Made by a program: the position numbers and the translations under genes. The notes under the pieces are model-generated. The model did no database searches and was not told the origin of the DNA. It worked only from the letters and a program-made list of their open reading frames with translations. 64,000 nt of DNA, from NCBI GenBank assembly GCA_947258655.1, contig CAMYJD010000004.1:69644-133643 (forward strand), in the 5' to 3' direction. Shown in pieces: positions 10,446 through 20,036 of the stretch; within the stretch, counting starts at the first letter, position 1; each line of letters starts with the position of its first letter. Source of the DNA: an uncultured Gammaproteobacteria bacterium. GTDB lineage: Bacteria; Pseudomonadota; Gammaproteobacteria; JAADHQ01.

Positions 10446-11609
10446 ATGAATTCTCCTATTAATCATCAATCGTGCGCTAATGCGCGTGCTATGTATATTA
10501 TTATCGTAGTTCTGCTGTCAGGGGCGCTGTCGGCCTGTGCTCCATATCTTGGCGATACGGATGCTGCCTTGGCCCTCGAGGATATAGCCGTAGGAACAGG
10601 TGATAGCAGACTCAAGGCGAACACAACTGCGCCTGCGCGCAGTTCTGTCAACTACACTAGCGACGGTCTTCAATACAGGGGTGATCTCTATCTGCCTGCA
10701 GGCAGGATCCGGGCCGGCATCGTTCTGGTGCCGGGGGTGGTACCGGAAGGCAAGGATGATGTCAGGTTGGTTGCTCTGGCTCATACCCTTGCGCGTATGG
10801 AGTTTGCTGTACTGGTACCGGACTTGCAGGGACTACGTAAATACAAGGTCCGTAAAAGTGATATACGTGAAGTCGCTGATGCATTTCGATACCTCGTATC
10901 TAACTCGGCATGGGTACCAGATGGGAGGGCTGGAATCGCCGGGTTTAGCTATGGGGCGGGGCCTGTATTATTAGCGGCACTAGAGCCGGATATCAGAAAA
11001 CAGGTTCGTTTTGTGTTTACACTTGGCGGTTATTATGATTTACAGACAATTGCAACCTACTTTACAACCGGTTATTTCAGAGAACATGGTAAAGATAATT
11101 GGCTTTATGCCAAACCAAATCCTTATATAAAATGGGTTTTCGCACTTTCTAATATAGAGTTACTCGACCGTTCTGAGGATCGTGATAAATTACGTGTATT
11201 GCTAGCAGGAGTGGACAAACACGTCCATTTAAGCAATAAGCAGTTAAGTGAGCTTGGACCAGACGCGCGGTCATTGTATGCGTTACTCGTTAACAGGGAG
11301 CCATTACGCGTACGAGAATTATTAAATAGCCTCCCACGGCATATGCGTTATGAGCTTGAAGGAATAAATCCTGCATCACGTGATTTATCACAGCTTGAAG
11401 CGCGAGTAATATTGCTTCATGGTCGTGGTGACACAATGATTCCCTATACGGAAAGCATTGCCCTCGCGCGAGCAATACCACCAGAGCAGGTACAGTTATT
11501 TCTTATAGATGGATTTGCACACGTTGACATTCATCTTGAACAACGGGATATTTCCTTGTTGCTGGCCGCTATGGAAGCATTGCTCAAGCAGCGTAGTGTA
11601 ATACCATAG
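10446..11609 (+). CDS. Alpha/beta hydrolase (dienelactone hydrolase-like), predicted lipoprotein
   Basis: Lipobox LSGALSAC; IAGFSYGAGPVLLAALEP; ILLHGRGDTMIPY; DGFAHVDIH catalytic region. Confidence 0.78.
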   Translation: MNSPINHQSCANARAMYIIIVVLLSGALSACAPYLGDTDAALALEDIAVGTGDSRLKANTTAPARSSVNYTSDGLQYRGDLYLPAGRIRAGIVLVPGVVPEGKDDVRLVALAHTLARMEFAVLVPDLQGLRKYKVRKSDIREVADAFRYLVSNSAWVPDGRAGIAGFSYGAGPVLLAALEPDIRKQVRFVFTLGGYYDLQTIATYFTTGYFREHGKDNWLYAKPNPYIKWVFALSNIELLDRSEDRDKLRVLLAGVDKHVHLSNKQLSELGPDARSLYALLVNREPLRVRELLNSLPRHMRYELEGINPASRDLSQLEARVILLHGRGDTMIPYTESIALARAIPPEQVQLFLIDGFAHVDIHLEQRDISLLLAAMEALLKQRSVIP

Positions 11610-11842
11610 AGTTGTTCGCTGGAGTCAGTATGGCATTCTAATTCGGCCTTTTAATGCTGCATGATATTTTTACAATATTAGTAATATCTAATGTACTATT
11701 GTTCACGCTCATGCGGAAATGACGTTATAGATTAATTAGGCCTATAACCTACAAAGATATTGAAATTTTATGTTCTCAGTGAGACGATTTGGCCTTGTGT
11801 ATAACATGAATAAACAATTTGATAATTAACAAGGAGTGGAAT

Positions 11843-12178
11843 ATGGCAGGTTCCTTTGAGATCTATAAAGATAAATCGGGCGAATTCCGTTTTCGCTTAA
11901 AAGCAGGTAATGGTGAGATTATTCTTGCGAGCGAAGGCTATAAAGCTAAATCAAGTTGTAAGAATGGTATCGAGTCTGTGAAGAAGAATGCCAAAAACGA
12001 GTCCAACTTTGAGAAAACAGAGACAAAGACGGGCAAAGCCAGATTTAACTTGCGCGCGGCAAATAAACAAATTATTGGTACGAGTCAGTCCTACAAATCT
12101 TCATCTGCATGCGACAATGGCATAAAATGCATTATGGATAATGCGCCTGACGCTTTGGTGAAAGACCTCTCTGCATAG
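11843..12178 (+). CDS. YegP-like DUF1508 protein with two tandem repeats
   Basis: Two repeats: FEIYKDKSGEFRFRLKAGNGEIILASEGYKAKSSCKNGIESVKKNA and FEKTETKTGKARFNLRAANKQIIGTSQSYKSSSACDNGIKCIMDNA. Confidence 0.9.
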   Translation: MAGSFEIYKDKSGEFRFRLKAGNGEIILASEGYKAKSSCKNGIESVKKNAKNESNFEKTETKTGKARFNLRAANKQIIGTSQSYKSSSACDNGIKCIMDNAPDALVKDLSA

Positions 12179-12206
12179 CCTAAACAGGACAGAGTGCATT
12201 GGTTTC

Positions 12207-12228
12207 AGCTTATTGAGCTCAATAAGCT
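12207..12228. repeat. 22-nt perfect palindrome between the yegP-like gene and phoU
   Basis: AGCTTATTGAGCTCAATAAGCT equals its own reverse complement. Confidence 0.8.
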
Positions 12229-12286
12229 CTGATCCCTTATTATTAAATATTACAAGCAACTGGAAAACTGTAATAGGAGAACTCCA

Positions 12287-12949
12287 TTGACACCGCCAAG
12301 GTCCATACTAGAAGCTGATAAACGAGCGCTAAAAGACAAACTTGACGAGATGTACAGGCTCGTGCGTCATGCTCTGGACAAGGCAATGGATAGCCTGTTG
12401 AAATTTGATATGGAGATTGCCACCGAGGTAGTGGCCGAAGATAGCGCTGTAAACAAGCTCCGCCACGAGATTGAGGATTTTGGTGTCAGTACTATAGCCC
12501 TGCAGCAACCTGTGGCCAGGGATTTGCGTATATTGATGACGGATATATATATTTCCATGGAACTGGAGCGTATTGCAGATTATGCAGCAGCTATTGCCAA
12601 AATAGTAAAGCAATTCGAAAATGCCCCGACTGAGGAGTTCGTTAAACCTATCGCGGAAACTGCAGATAAATGCAAATCGATGCTTCAGGGCATCATGCAA
12701 GCATACGATGAAACAGATGAACAGCTTGCCAGGGATGTTGCGGACAAGGATGACGAGATTGACGTTTGTGAACAGCAATTTAACGAGTTTATGTTCCGGG
12801 AGTTATGTAGTCAGCCAGGGCATGCCAGTATGTGCACCTATCTGTTATGGATAATGCACAATCTGGAGCGTATTGGTGACAGAATCACCAATATCGCCGA
12901 GCGTGTGGTGTATATGGCTACCAATGTGACTCCCGATCTGAATCAATAA
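12287..12949 (+). CDS. phoU: Phosphate signalling regulator PhoU
   Basis: PhoU-type helical repeats (ALQQPVARDLRILMTDIYISMELERIADYA; YLLWIMHNLERIGDRITNIAERVVYM); apparent TTG start after AGGAG. Confidence 0.88.
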   Translation: MTPPRSILEADKRALKDKLDEMYRLVRHALDKAMDSLLKFDMEIATEVVAEDSAVNKLRHEIEDFGVSTIALQQPVARDLRILMTDIYISMELERIADYAAAIAKIVKQFENAPTEEFVKPIAETADKCKSMLQGIMQAYDETDEQLARDVADKDDEIDVCEQQFNEFMFRELCSQPGHASMCTYLLWIMHNLERIGDRITNIAERVVYMATNVTPDLNQ

Positions 12950-13318
12950 TCACTCAAGCTGCTGATTATTGGTTATGCCAACCAAAAGCAGTACGGCTTC
13001 GGCATTAGCACAATTATCGAAACAAGAGTAATAACGTGGAAATGGCTAATACATGAGCGGGGAACAGCAGGTCATTGATAGTGATAGGCACACCTTTGCT
13101 GTCTGAGTTAATAAAAATCCAAATATAAGTAGATGGGTAATACAGGATTCTTTAATCCTCTATCATGTTGCGCGGATAACCGGTAAATGAACATGGAAGC
13201 AAAATTTGTGCTACTGATGTGTTACATTTCTCCATACTGACACGAGTAGAACATCTGCAAGGGTAATATAGTCAATACCCGTCTCTACCCGTGTTACCCT
13301 GGAATAAAGAATACTATA

Positions 13319-13600
13319 ATGTTTCGTAAGGACCTGATTAAATTACTGCAATGTAATCCACTAAGTCTGAAAGACATTGCGCTTTTGCTGGAAATGACAC
13401 CGCGTGATGTCGAAGATGACATCAGACACCTGATAAAAAGTCTCAGGCATTCAGAATATCATTTGCATGTTACCCCGGCGCATTGCCGGAAATGCGGTTT
13501 TACATTCCACAAGGAAAAGTTACATAAACCCGGAAAATGCCCTATATGTCACGAAAGCTGGATCAGGGAACCTTTGCTGGAGATAGAGAAACGCAACTGA
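13319..13600 (+). CDS. Predicted transcriptional regulator: HTH plus zinc ribbon
   Basis: N-terminal wHTH-like helices (PLSLKDIALLLEMTPRDVEDDIRHL), C-terminal CRKCGF...CPICHESW. Confidence 0.75.
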   Translation: MFRKDLIKLLQCNPLSLKDIALLLEMTPRDVEDDIRHLIKSLRHSEYHLHVTPAHCRKCGFTFHKEKLHKPGKCPICHESWIREPLLEIEKRN

Positions 13601-13637
13601 GGTCTTATTAGCAGGGCCGTCATGACAAAGGAATGGA

Positions 13638-14603
13638 TTAATCAACGTTTTGGAGCCACGCGTGTCTACGTTCATGATCGAGGCGTGTCAGGCCGTATTT
13701 ATTAGCCAGTGCCAGTGCCTGCTGATATTCGTCTGAGGTCGGGCGCCGATCCAGTGGTGGATTCTCACTGGCGCGATAACATGGGTAGTACTGATCCATC
13801 AGATTGAGATAGGTGTTTTTCGAGACATGTTTGGACAGGAAGGCCATTATTGCTTCAGTGCCTGACAGTTGTCCCGGTAAGAGCAGATGGCGTACCAATA
13901 ACCCGCGTTGGGCTATCCCCTGGTTGTCGAGCTGTAAATCGCCCACCTGGCGATGCATCTCTTTAACTGCAGCGAAGTTCACTGCGACATAATCACGTAT
14001 CCTGGAGTATTTACGCGCGATACTGGAGTCACCATATTTCATATCCGGCATGTAGATATCGATAATACCATCAAGCAGCGCCAGCGCCTCGGGACTATCG
14101 TAACCGCCCGTGTTGTATACCAGTGGCAGGTGCAGACCTTGTTGGGCGGCGATATAAACAGCTGCAATAATTTGTGCGACAACATGGCTGGGAGTGACGA
14201 AATTGATATTATGACAGCCCTGAGACTGAAGCGTTAACATCATATTTGCAAGTTCTTCCGTTTCTACCTCGTGTCCCATACCTTTTTGGCTAATCTCCCA
14301 ATTCTGACAGAAAACACAACGTAGGCTACACCAGCTGAAGAATATGGTTCCGGAACCATGTTGACCTCGCAACGGGTCCTCTTCGCCATGATGGGGGCCG
14401 AAGCTGTTCACGACTGCACGTTCACCAGTGTGGCAGACGGCGCCCTGGATTGTGTTGCGGCGATTAATATGGCAATAACGGGCGCAGAGATCGCAGTCTT
14501 CCAGGTGGCGGTATGCCTGTTCTACGCGCGACTTAAGTCGCTGGTCCTGTAACAGGGCGAGGTATGCTGGTTCAAATGGCTTACTGGATCCGGATTGCTT
14601 CAT
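13638..14603 (-). CDS. PflX-like radical SAM protein (COG1313-type)
   Basis: CDLCARYCHINR and the radical SAM cluster CSLRCVFCQNWEIS. Confidence 0.85.
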   Translation of the reverse strand: MKQSGSSKPFEPAYLALLQDQRLKSRVEQAYRHLEDCDLCARYCHINRRNTIQGAVCHTGERAVVNSFGPHHGEEDPLRGQHGSGTIFFSWCSLRCVFCQNWEISQKGMGHEVETEELANMMLTLQSQGCHNINFVTPSHVVAQIIAAVYIAAQQGLHLPLVYNTGGYDSPEALALLDGIIDIYMPDMKYGDSSIARKYSRIRDYVAVNFAAVKEMHRQVGDLQLDNQGIAQRGLLVRHLLLPGQLSGTEAIMAFLSKHVSKNTYLNLMDQYYPCYRASENPPLDRRPTSDEYQQALALANKYGLTRLDHERRHAWLQNVD

Positions 14604-14707
14604 TGACTATAAGTACCATTCGGATGTAACTTCTGCTGTAGCGTAACATAATCCTTTCCGTCGGGATCATTGCTATTCATGAGAATTATAAGAATAAAAA
14701 AAAGGAG

Positions 14708-15496
14708 TTGATGTCTGTTTCGGGAGACCATGGTCTTTCAGCATGGAGGATGAATAACATGTACTTAAAAAATGACGATTTATCAAGACTCAATTCGAAC
14801 ATGCGTTGCATTCATGTTGCAATAATCCTGTGTCTATGTGCGTTGCTTGTAGCAACAAGCTACTTTTCGAGAAGGGCAGTAGCCATGGAAAAATTAAACA
14901 AAACCATCGAATTACCGGGCCCAAGGCAGAATAGCGAATTCAGCCTGGAAAGGGCCTTGCGTGAACGCCGTTCTGTGCGGGAGTATAGGCGCGAATCCAT
15001 CACCCTGGCGCAGTTATCGCAACTGCTGTGGGCGGCGCAAGGTATTAGCGACCCGCGCGGCTATCGTACCGCACCATCTGCTGGGGCGCTATATCCATTA
15101 GAGGTCTATGTCATGGTCGGTGATGTCAAGGATCTGCCAGTGGGTGTATATCACTATCGCCCCGATGGCCATAGACTCCTCAGGGTGGCCAGTGATGATC
15201 GGCGCAAGCAGATGGAACGTGCGGCATTGGGGCAGGACTGGGTCAGGCAGAATGCTGCATTACTAGTCTTTACGGCAGTTGAATCACGGACCACGGGCAA
15301 GTATCGGCAACGGGGAATTCGCTATGTCCACATCGAGGTCGGGCATGCAGCACAGAATGTGATGTTGCAGGTACAGGCATTGGGACTCGGCGCTGCCGTC
15401 GTCGGCGCTTTCGACGATGATCAGGTCGGAGAGATTCTGGACCTGCCTAGCAACGAGCGTGCACTGTATTTGATGCCGGTTGGCAAACCACGATAA
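14708..15496 (+). CDS. SagB/ThcOx-type nitroreductase family protein with N-terminal TM segment
   Basis: LRERRSVREYRRESITLAQLSQLLWAAQGI...RTAPSAGALYPLEVYV...GHAAQNVMLQVQALGLGAAVVGAF...PVGKPR. Confidence 0.88.
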   Translation: MMSVSGDHGLSAWRMNNMYLKNDDLSRLNSNMRCIHVAIILCLCALLVATSYFSRRAVAMEKLNKTIELPGPRQNSEFSLERALRERRSVREYRRESITLAQLSQLLWAAQGISDPRGYRTAPSAGALYPLEVYVMVGDVKDLPVGVYHYRPDGHRLLRVASDDRRKQMERAALGQDWVRQNAALLVFTAVESRTTGKYRQRGIRYVHIEVGHAAQNVMLQVQALGLGAAVVGAFDDDQVGEILDLPSNERALYLMPVGKPR

Positions 15497-15569
15497 CAAG
15501 TTAGAGCTCAGTGTAGAATATGCTCATAAAATAGGAACGGTAATATGGACACTATTCCGAGTTTTATAA

Positions 15570-15866
15570 GTGATTATCCCGGGACTAAACGATAGCGATC
15601 AAGAACTGCAACAGATAGCCGGATTTATCCACGAGATCGATCGGGCGATACAAAATGGATCCTCCACCCACACCGGTGATTACCTTACGCCGTACACGGG
15701 ATGTTGGGCTTGAGGTGGGGCGGTGCTAATACTTACTGTTATGCTTGTGGCAACTCTGTTGATTGAGCGTTATGGTTTCTTTGTGTGCCAAAATCGAATC
15801 AGTCATGATTGTTGTCCCGAATGTGATACACCTGTAGATGGAATTGGTATGAATAGTGATGCTTAA
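15570..15866 (+). pseudogene. Decayed 3' remnant of an AmmeMemoRadiSam-type radical SAM protein (AmrS-like, COG1180-type)
   Basis: Three reading-frame blocks: VIIPGLNDSDQELQQIAGFIHEID (15570 on), PPPTPVITLRRTRDVGLEVGGANTYCYACGNS (15662 on), LLIERYGFFVCQNRISHDCCPECDTPVDGIGMNSDA* (15756-15866). Confidence 0.75.
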
Positions 15867-16079
15867 ATGGATAATTAAATTGTATTTCAGATATTTTTCT
15901 TGCTGCTTTTTGATTTCGCTCAATGAATTATACGTTTTTTTAATTTATAAATAATAATAAGGATGAATATAAAAAAAGTTTCGTGCCGAATTAATGTTTT
16001 AGTTTCGGTAACGGCTGATAGCGCTATCTATTCGTTAATTGTTTATAAACCTGCTTGTTTTATATATCAGGATTAACAC

Positions 16080-16502
16080 ATGTTATCGGAGTGCCTGATG
16101 GGTGACAAAATATACGATACACTGATTCCTGAGATTACGGAGCCGGATGCCCGTAAGGCAGTTTACGAGGCATTGCTGGCAATGTTTGACAGATGGCAGC
16201 TGAATGCAGTCAATCGGGTGTTATTGCTGGGGCTTAAGGACACAGAAGCTTTTCTGTGGGAAAAACAGCTCCCGGATGATCCTGAAATCCTGGAACGAGT
16301 AGGACACCTGTTCGCGATCGACAGGGCATTATTGAAACTCCATCCCTATAGTGAAGATTATCGCAATCATTGGATTAACAGACCTGAACCGGCATTCGGT
16401 GGTATCCCTCCTTTGCAGATCATGCTCGCAAACGGCAGTGAGGGTATCATCGAGGTCCGCGAGCTCGTTGAATCCCAGCTTGCTGATCTACAACAAACCT
16501 GA
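16080..16502 (+). CDS. MbcA/ParS/Xre antitoxin-like (DUF2384) protein
   Basis: C-terminal NRPEPAFGGIPPLQIMLANGSEGIIEVRELVE matches the DUF2384 pattern; no RES toxin gene adjacent. Confidence 0.75.
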   Translation: MLSECLMGDKIYDTLIPEITEPDARKAVYEALLAMFDRWQLNAVNRVLLLGLKDTEAFLWEKQLPDDPEILERVGHLFAIDRALLKLHPYSEDYRNHWINRPEPAFGGIPPLQIMLANGSEGIIEVRELVESQLADLQQT

Positions 16503-16539
16503 ATCCACGATATGATGTTTTGAGAAAGTTCTGGCAGTA

Positions 16540-17196
16540 TTATGCGGTCGCTTGTCTGGCAAGTACATCATCCATGGTTTCCTTGTTATTGGGTGCGCGC
16601 AGCAGCGTCCAGTATCCAAACAGGTTTACCGGACTGCATTCAGTGATTTCCAGCCGCGTATCGGCCAGGAATGTATCCAGGGAAAGATCTGGGCGAAAAC
16701 CCAACAGGTCGGACAGCGGCGCAATCAGTCGTTCCAATGAACTGATTAGTTGATTTTGATGCTGAAAATGGTTGACGATCAATAACTCACCATCCGGTTT
16801 GCATACACGCCGCATCTCGTTAATCAGGCGCTCGGGATGGGGTGCAACAGACACCACATACATGCAAACGGCCTTGTCGAAGATATTGTCAGGAAAGCTC
16901 ATGTTCTCTGCATCCATGATGGCCAGATCTACATTTTGTAAACCCTTCTTGGTGTAGTATGCATGTGCACGTTCCAGCATGGTACTCGATATATCAATGC
17001 CGGTTATATGTGTGGTGGGTGGATAGAGCGGGATGGACAGACCGGTGCCAATGCCAACTTCCAATATCCTGTCCCCGGACTTGCATCCAAGTTTATTAAC
17101 GACAGCTTTCCTGCCTGGGTGCATCACCGATCCAAAATACAGATTATAGAAACGGGCATATCGATTGTAGGTTTTTCTGATTGCGGTAATATCCAT
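16540..17196 (-). CDS. Class I SAM-dependent methyltransferase (PmtA/UbiE-like)
   Basis: ILEVGIGTGLSIPLYP (motif I), GIDISSTMLERA, FDKAVCMYVVSVAPHPE. Confidence 0.85.
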   Translation of the reverse strand: MDITAIRKTYNRYARFYNLYFGSVMHPGRKAVVNKLGCKSGDRILEVGIGTGLSIPLYPPTTHITGIDISSTMLERAHAYYTKKGLQNVDLAIMDAENMSFPDNIFDKAVCMYVVSVAPHPERLINEMRRVCKPDGELLIVNHFQHQNQLISSLERLIAPLSDLLGFRPDLSLDTFLADTRLEITECSPVNLFGYWTLLRAPNNKETMDDVLARQATA

Positions 17197-17390
17197 GAAT
17201 GGATTTCCCTCCCTTATGCCAGATTTTTCGGGCGCTATTTCTGCTCAGTTGGCCCCTCCAGGGGGTATACCCTGATTGTAGTTATCTTACGCTTCTTTTG
17301 TTACGTGTAAACGGGATATTAGAGCAATTATTTCAGTTATTAGTGGATATTTTATCTGCTGCTGATCCTGACCAGATGTCTTCGAAGGCA

Positions 17391-20036
17391 TTAGCTGCTC
17401 CTGTAGAGGACGCCGCGACGTACAAGCCACTTCTCGATTTCGACCGCAACCAGGACCAGTGACGATAATAGTAGACAGACGGCAAGATCGAATATTGGCA
17501 GCGGTTGGGTGTGGAAAATGCTGTTAAATGATGGCATATAGATCACTGCCATCTGTAACAGGAAGGCCAGGGATACAGCACCTAGCATTGGCAGATTTGT
17601 AAACAGGCCGAGACGAAATAACGATATCCTTTCACTGCGCACTGCCAGTGAATGAAAAAGTTGTGACAAGGTGAGGACGGTAAATACCACCGTCTGCCAG
17701 TATTCAACGTTACGTGCAATCGCCCAGGCCTGCGAGGCTATCGATATTCCACCAACAAAGAATCCTACCCAGACGATATGCTGCCACATGCCATGAGCAA
17801 AAATACTCTCTTGCGGCGGGCGTGGGGAACGACGCATAATATCGGGTTCTGCAGGCTCGGTTGTAAAGGCCAGTCCCGGGAGGCCGTCAGTAACCAGATT
17901 GATCCAAAGGATATGAATGGGTAGTAATGGAATAGGGAGTCCCAGAAACGGAGCGAGGAATAGTGTCCATATTTCACCTGAATTAGAGCTCATCGTATCC
18001 TTGATGAACTTGCGGATGTTGTCGAAGATACGCCGTCCGGCCTCTACAGCCCTGACAACGGTGGCAAAATTATCATCCAGCAAGACCATGTCCGCAGCCT
18101 CGCGTGCTACATCCGTCCCCTTTTGTCCCATGGCCATACCAATACCAGCACGTTTCAGCGCTGGCGCGTCATTGACACCATCACCGGTCATCGCAACAAA
18201 CTCACCATTGAGCTGCAGTGCCTTGACTATGCGTAATTTTTGCTCCGGACTTACGCGAGCATAGATGCGCACGGATTCCACGCTATGTGCAAGTGCGTCT
18301 GCAGACATCTGCGTCATCTCACTCCCGGTTAAAACGCTGCTGTCGTCAGTTATAATTCCGAGGCGTCTGGCAATCGCGATGGCCGTTCCTGGATGATCAC
18401 CGGTAATCATCACCGGTACAATTCCCGCGCTCAGACAGTCCGCCACTGCCTGCGGTACTTCAGGGCGCGGTGGGTCAATCAGTGCAACCAGTCCCAAAAA
18501 TGTTAAATCCCGCTCGATTGATTCAGGCGCTAGCGCATCGGGCAGAACTGGGAATTCGCGTTTTGCCACAGCCAGTACCCGGTAACCTTCATGGGCTAAT
18601 TGTTCCGCTTCTGTTAGCGCGTTCTCGGGCTTGAAGTCTGTTGAGGTATCAAGCCCCACGGCCTGGCTGCATTGGGCCAATACCTGTTCCGGTGCACCTT
18701 TGATATACGCGATCACTCCGGTAGCTGATGTGTGTAACGTGGTCATCTGCTTGCGCTTGCTGTCAAATGGAATTGCTGCCAGGCGTGGGGATGCCTGTTC
18801 CAGCGCGGCTTTATCAAAGCCGGCCTTGTCTGCTGCTATATATAATGCCAATTCAGTTGGTTCACCGGCAGGTGTACCATCCTTCATTGCGACATCATTA
18901 TTTAGTGCCAGTGCCACGCCCAGTTCTGTCGAGGCTGTATCAGCCGCTGGAGCAGGTATGGATGAATGGCGTTCCCCGGCTGTATAGATTACCTCAACGG
19001 TCATGCGGTTCTGTGTCAGTGTTCCGGTCTTGTCGGCACAAATGTAGGTCACGGAGCCAAGGGTCTCCACTGCGGGCAGGTTTCGGACCAGGGCATGATG
19101 GCGGATAAGTTTACGTGCACCGAGGGCGAGAGATACCGTCACCACAGCGGGAAGCGCTTCCGGTATCGCGGCGACTGCCAGGCTTACGGCAGTCAACAGC
19201 ATCAGTAATACTGGCTGGCCTTGCAGCAATCCGGCCGTAAATACGACGAAACAGATCGCCAGGATGGCAAGGGCGAGATGACGACCAAATCGGGCCAGGC
19301 GTACTTGAAGTGGTGTCTTGATACTTTCTTCAGCGCGCAGTAATGATGCGATACGGCCTATTTCCGTATCAAGGCCGGTAGCGACCACGACACCTTTGCC
19401 ACGTCCGTGCGTTATCAAGCTGTTTTTGAAGGCAAGATTTACACGGTCACCAATGACCAGGTCGGGTTCGCTTAAACGTGTCTGCTGTTTATTAACGGGT
19501 TGGGATTCACCGGTAAGGGTTGACTCATCGGTTTGCAGCTCTTCCACTTCCAGCAGTCGCAGGTCTGCCGGGACGATATTTCCAGCCTCGAGCAATACCA
19601 CATCGCCAGGCACCAGTTCTGCGGCTTCCAGCGTGACCACCTGGCCATCGCGTAACGCCTGTGCATCCGGCGCTGCCATTTGTCGTAATGCCGCTACTGC
19701 GCGTTCTGCACGGAATTCCTGGACCGCGCCTATGATGGCATTGAGAAATACGATGACCAGAATGGCGATGGTGTCCTGGGGTTCACCGATAATGCCGGAA
19801 ATCAGTGCGGCCACCAGCAACACGATAATCATGAAATCGGCAAACTGTCGTAGCAGCATCATTATCAAGGAGCGGCGTCGTTTTTCAGGGATAACATTTG
19901 CGCCATGCTCGGCAAGGCGTTGGTGTGCGGCTGCCGTTGTCAGACCATCTGCTGATGATCCGAGTTGCTTCAGAGCTTCTCCACAGTCGATTCTGTGCCA
20001 GTCAGCTGCCTGCATTAGTATTTCCTGTAAATACAT
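17391..20036 (-). CDS. Cation-transporting P-type ATPase (PII, Ca2+-ATPase-like)
   Basis: DKTGTLTQN, TGES, MITGDHPGTA, TGDGVNDAPALKRAGIGMAMG; cation ATPase N- and C-terminal domains. Confidence 0.95.
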   Translation of the reverse strand: MYLQEILMQAADWHRIDCGEALKQLGSSADGLTTAAAHQRLAEHGANVIPEKRRRSLIMMLLRQFADFMIIVLLVAALISGIIGEPQDTIAILVIVFLNAIIGAVQEFRAERAVAALRQMAAPDAQALRDGQVVTLEAAELVPGDVVLLEAGNIVPADLRLLEVEELQTDESTLTGESQPVNKQQTRLSEPDLVIGDRVNLAFKNSLITHGRGKGVVVATGLDTEIGRIASLLRAEESIKTPLQVRLARFGRHLALAILAICFVVFTAGLLQGQPVLLMLLTAVSLAVAAIPEALPAVVTVSLALGARKLIRHHALVRNLPAVETLGSVTYICADKTGTLTQNRMTVEVIYTAGERHSSIPAPAADTASTELGVALALNNDVAMKDGTPAGEPTELALYIAADKAGFDKAALEQASPRLAAIPFDSKRKQMTTLHTSATGVIAYIKGAPEQVLAQCSQAVGLDTSTDFKPENALTEAEQLAHEGYRVLAVAKREFPVLPDALAPESIERDLTFLGLVALIDPPRPEVPQAVADCLSAGIVPVMITGDHPGTAIAIARRLGIITDDSSVLTGSEMTQMSADALAHSVESVRIYARVSPEQKLRIVKALQLNGEFVAMTGDGVNDAPALKRAGIGMAMGQKGTDVAREAADMVLLDDNFATVVRAVEAGRRIFDNIRKFIKDTMSSNSGEIWTLFLAPFLGLPIPLLPIHILWINLVTDGLPGLAFTTEPAEPDIMRRSPRPPQESIFAHGMWQHIVWVGFFVGGISIASQAWAIARNVEYWQTVVFTVLTLSQLFHSLAVRSERISLFRLGLFTNLPMLGAVSLAFLLQMAVIYMPSFNSIFHTQPLPIFDLAVCLLLSSLVLVAVEIEKWLVRRGVLYRSS

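Noticed and set aside
15726-15923. 65-aa minus-strand ORF
   Set aside because: Overlaps the AmrS-like remnant, whose plus-strand translation is far more protein-like.
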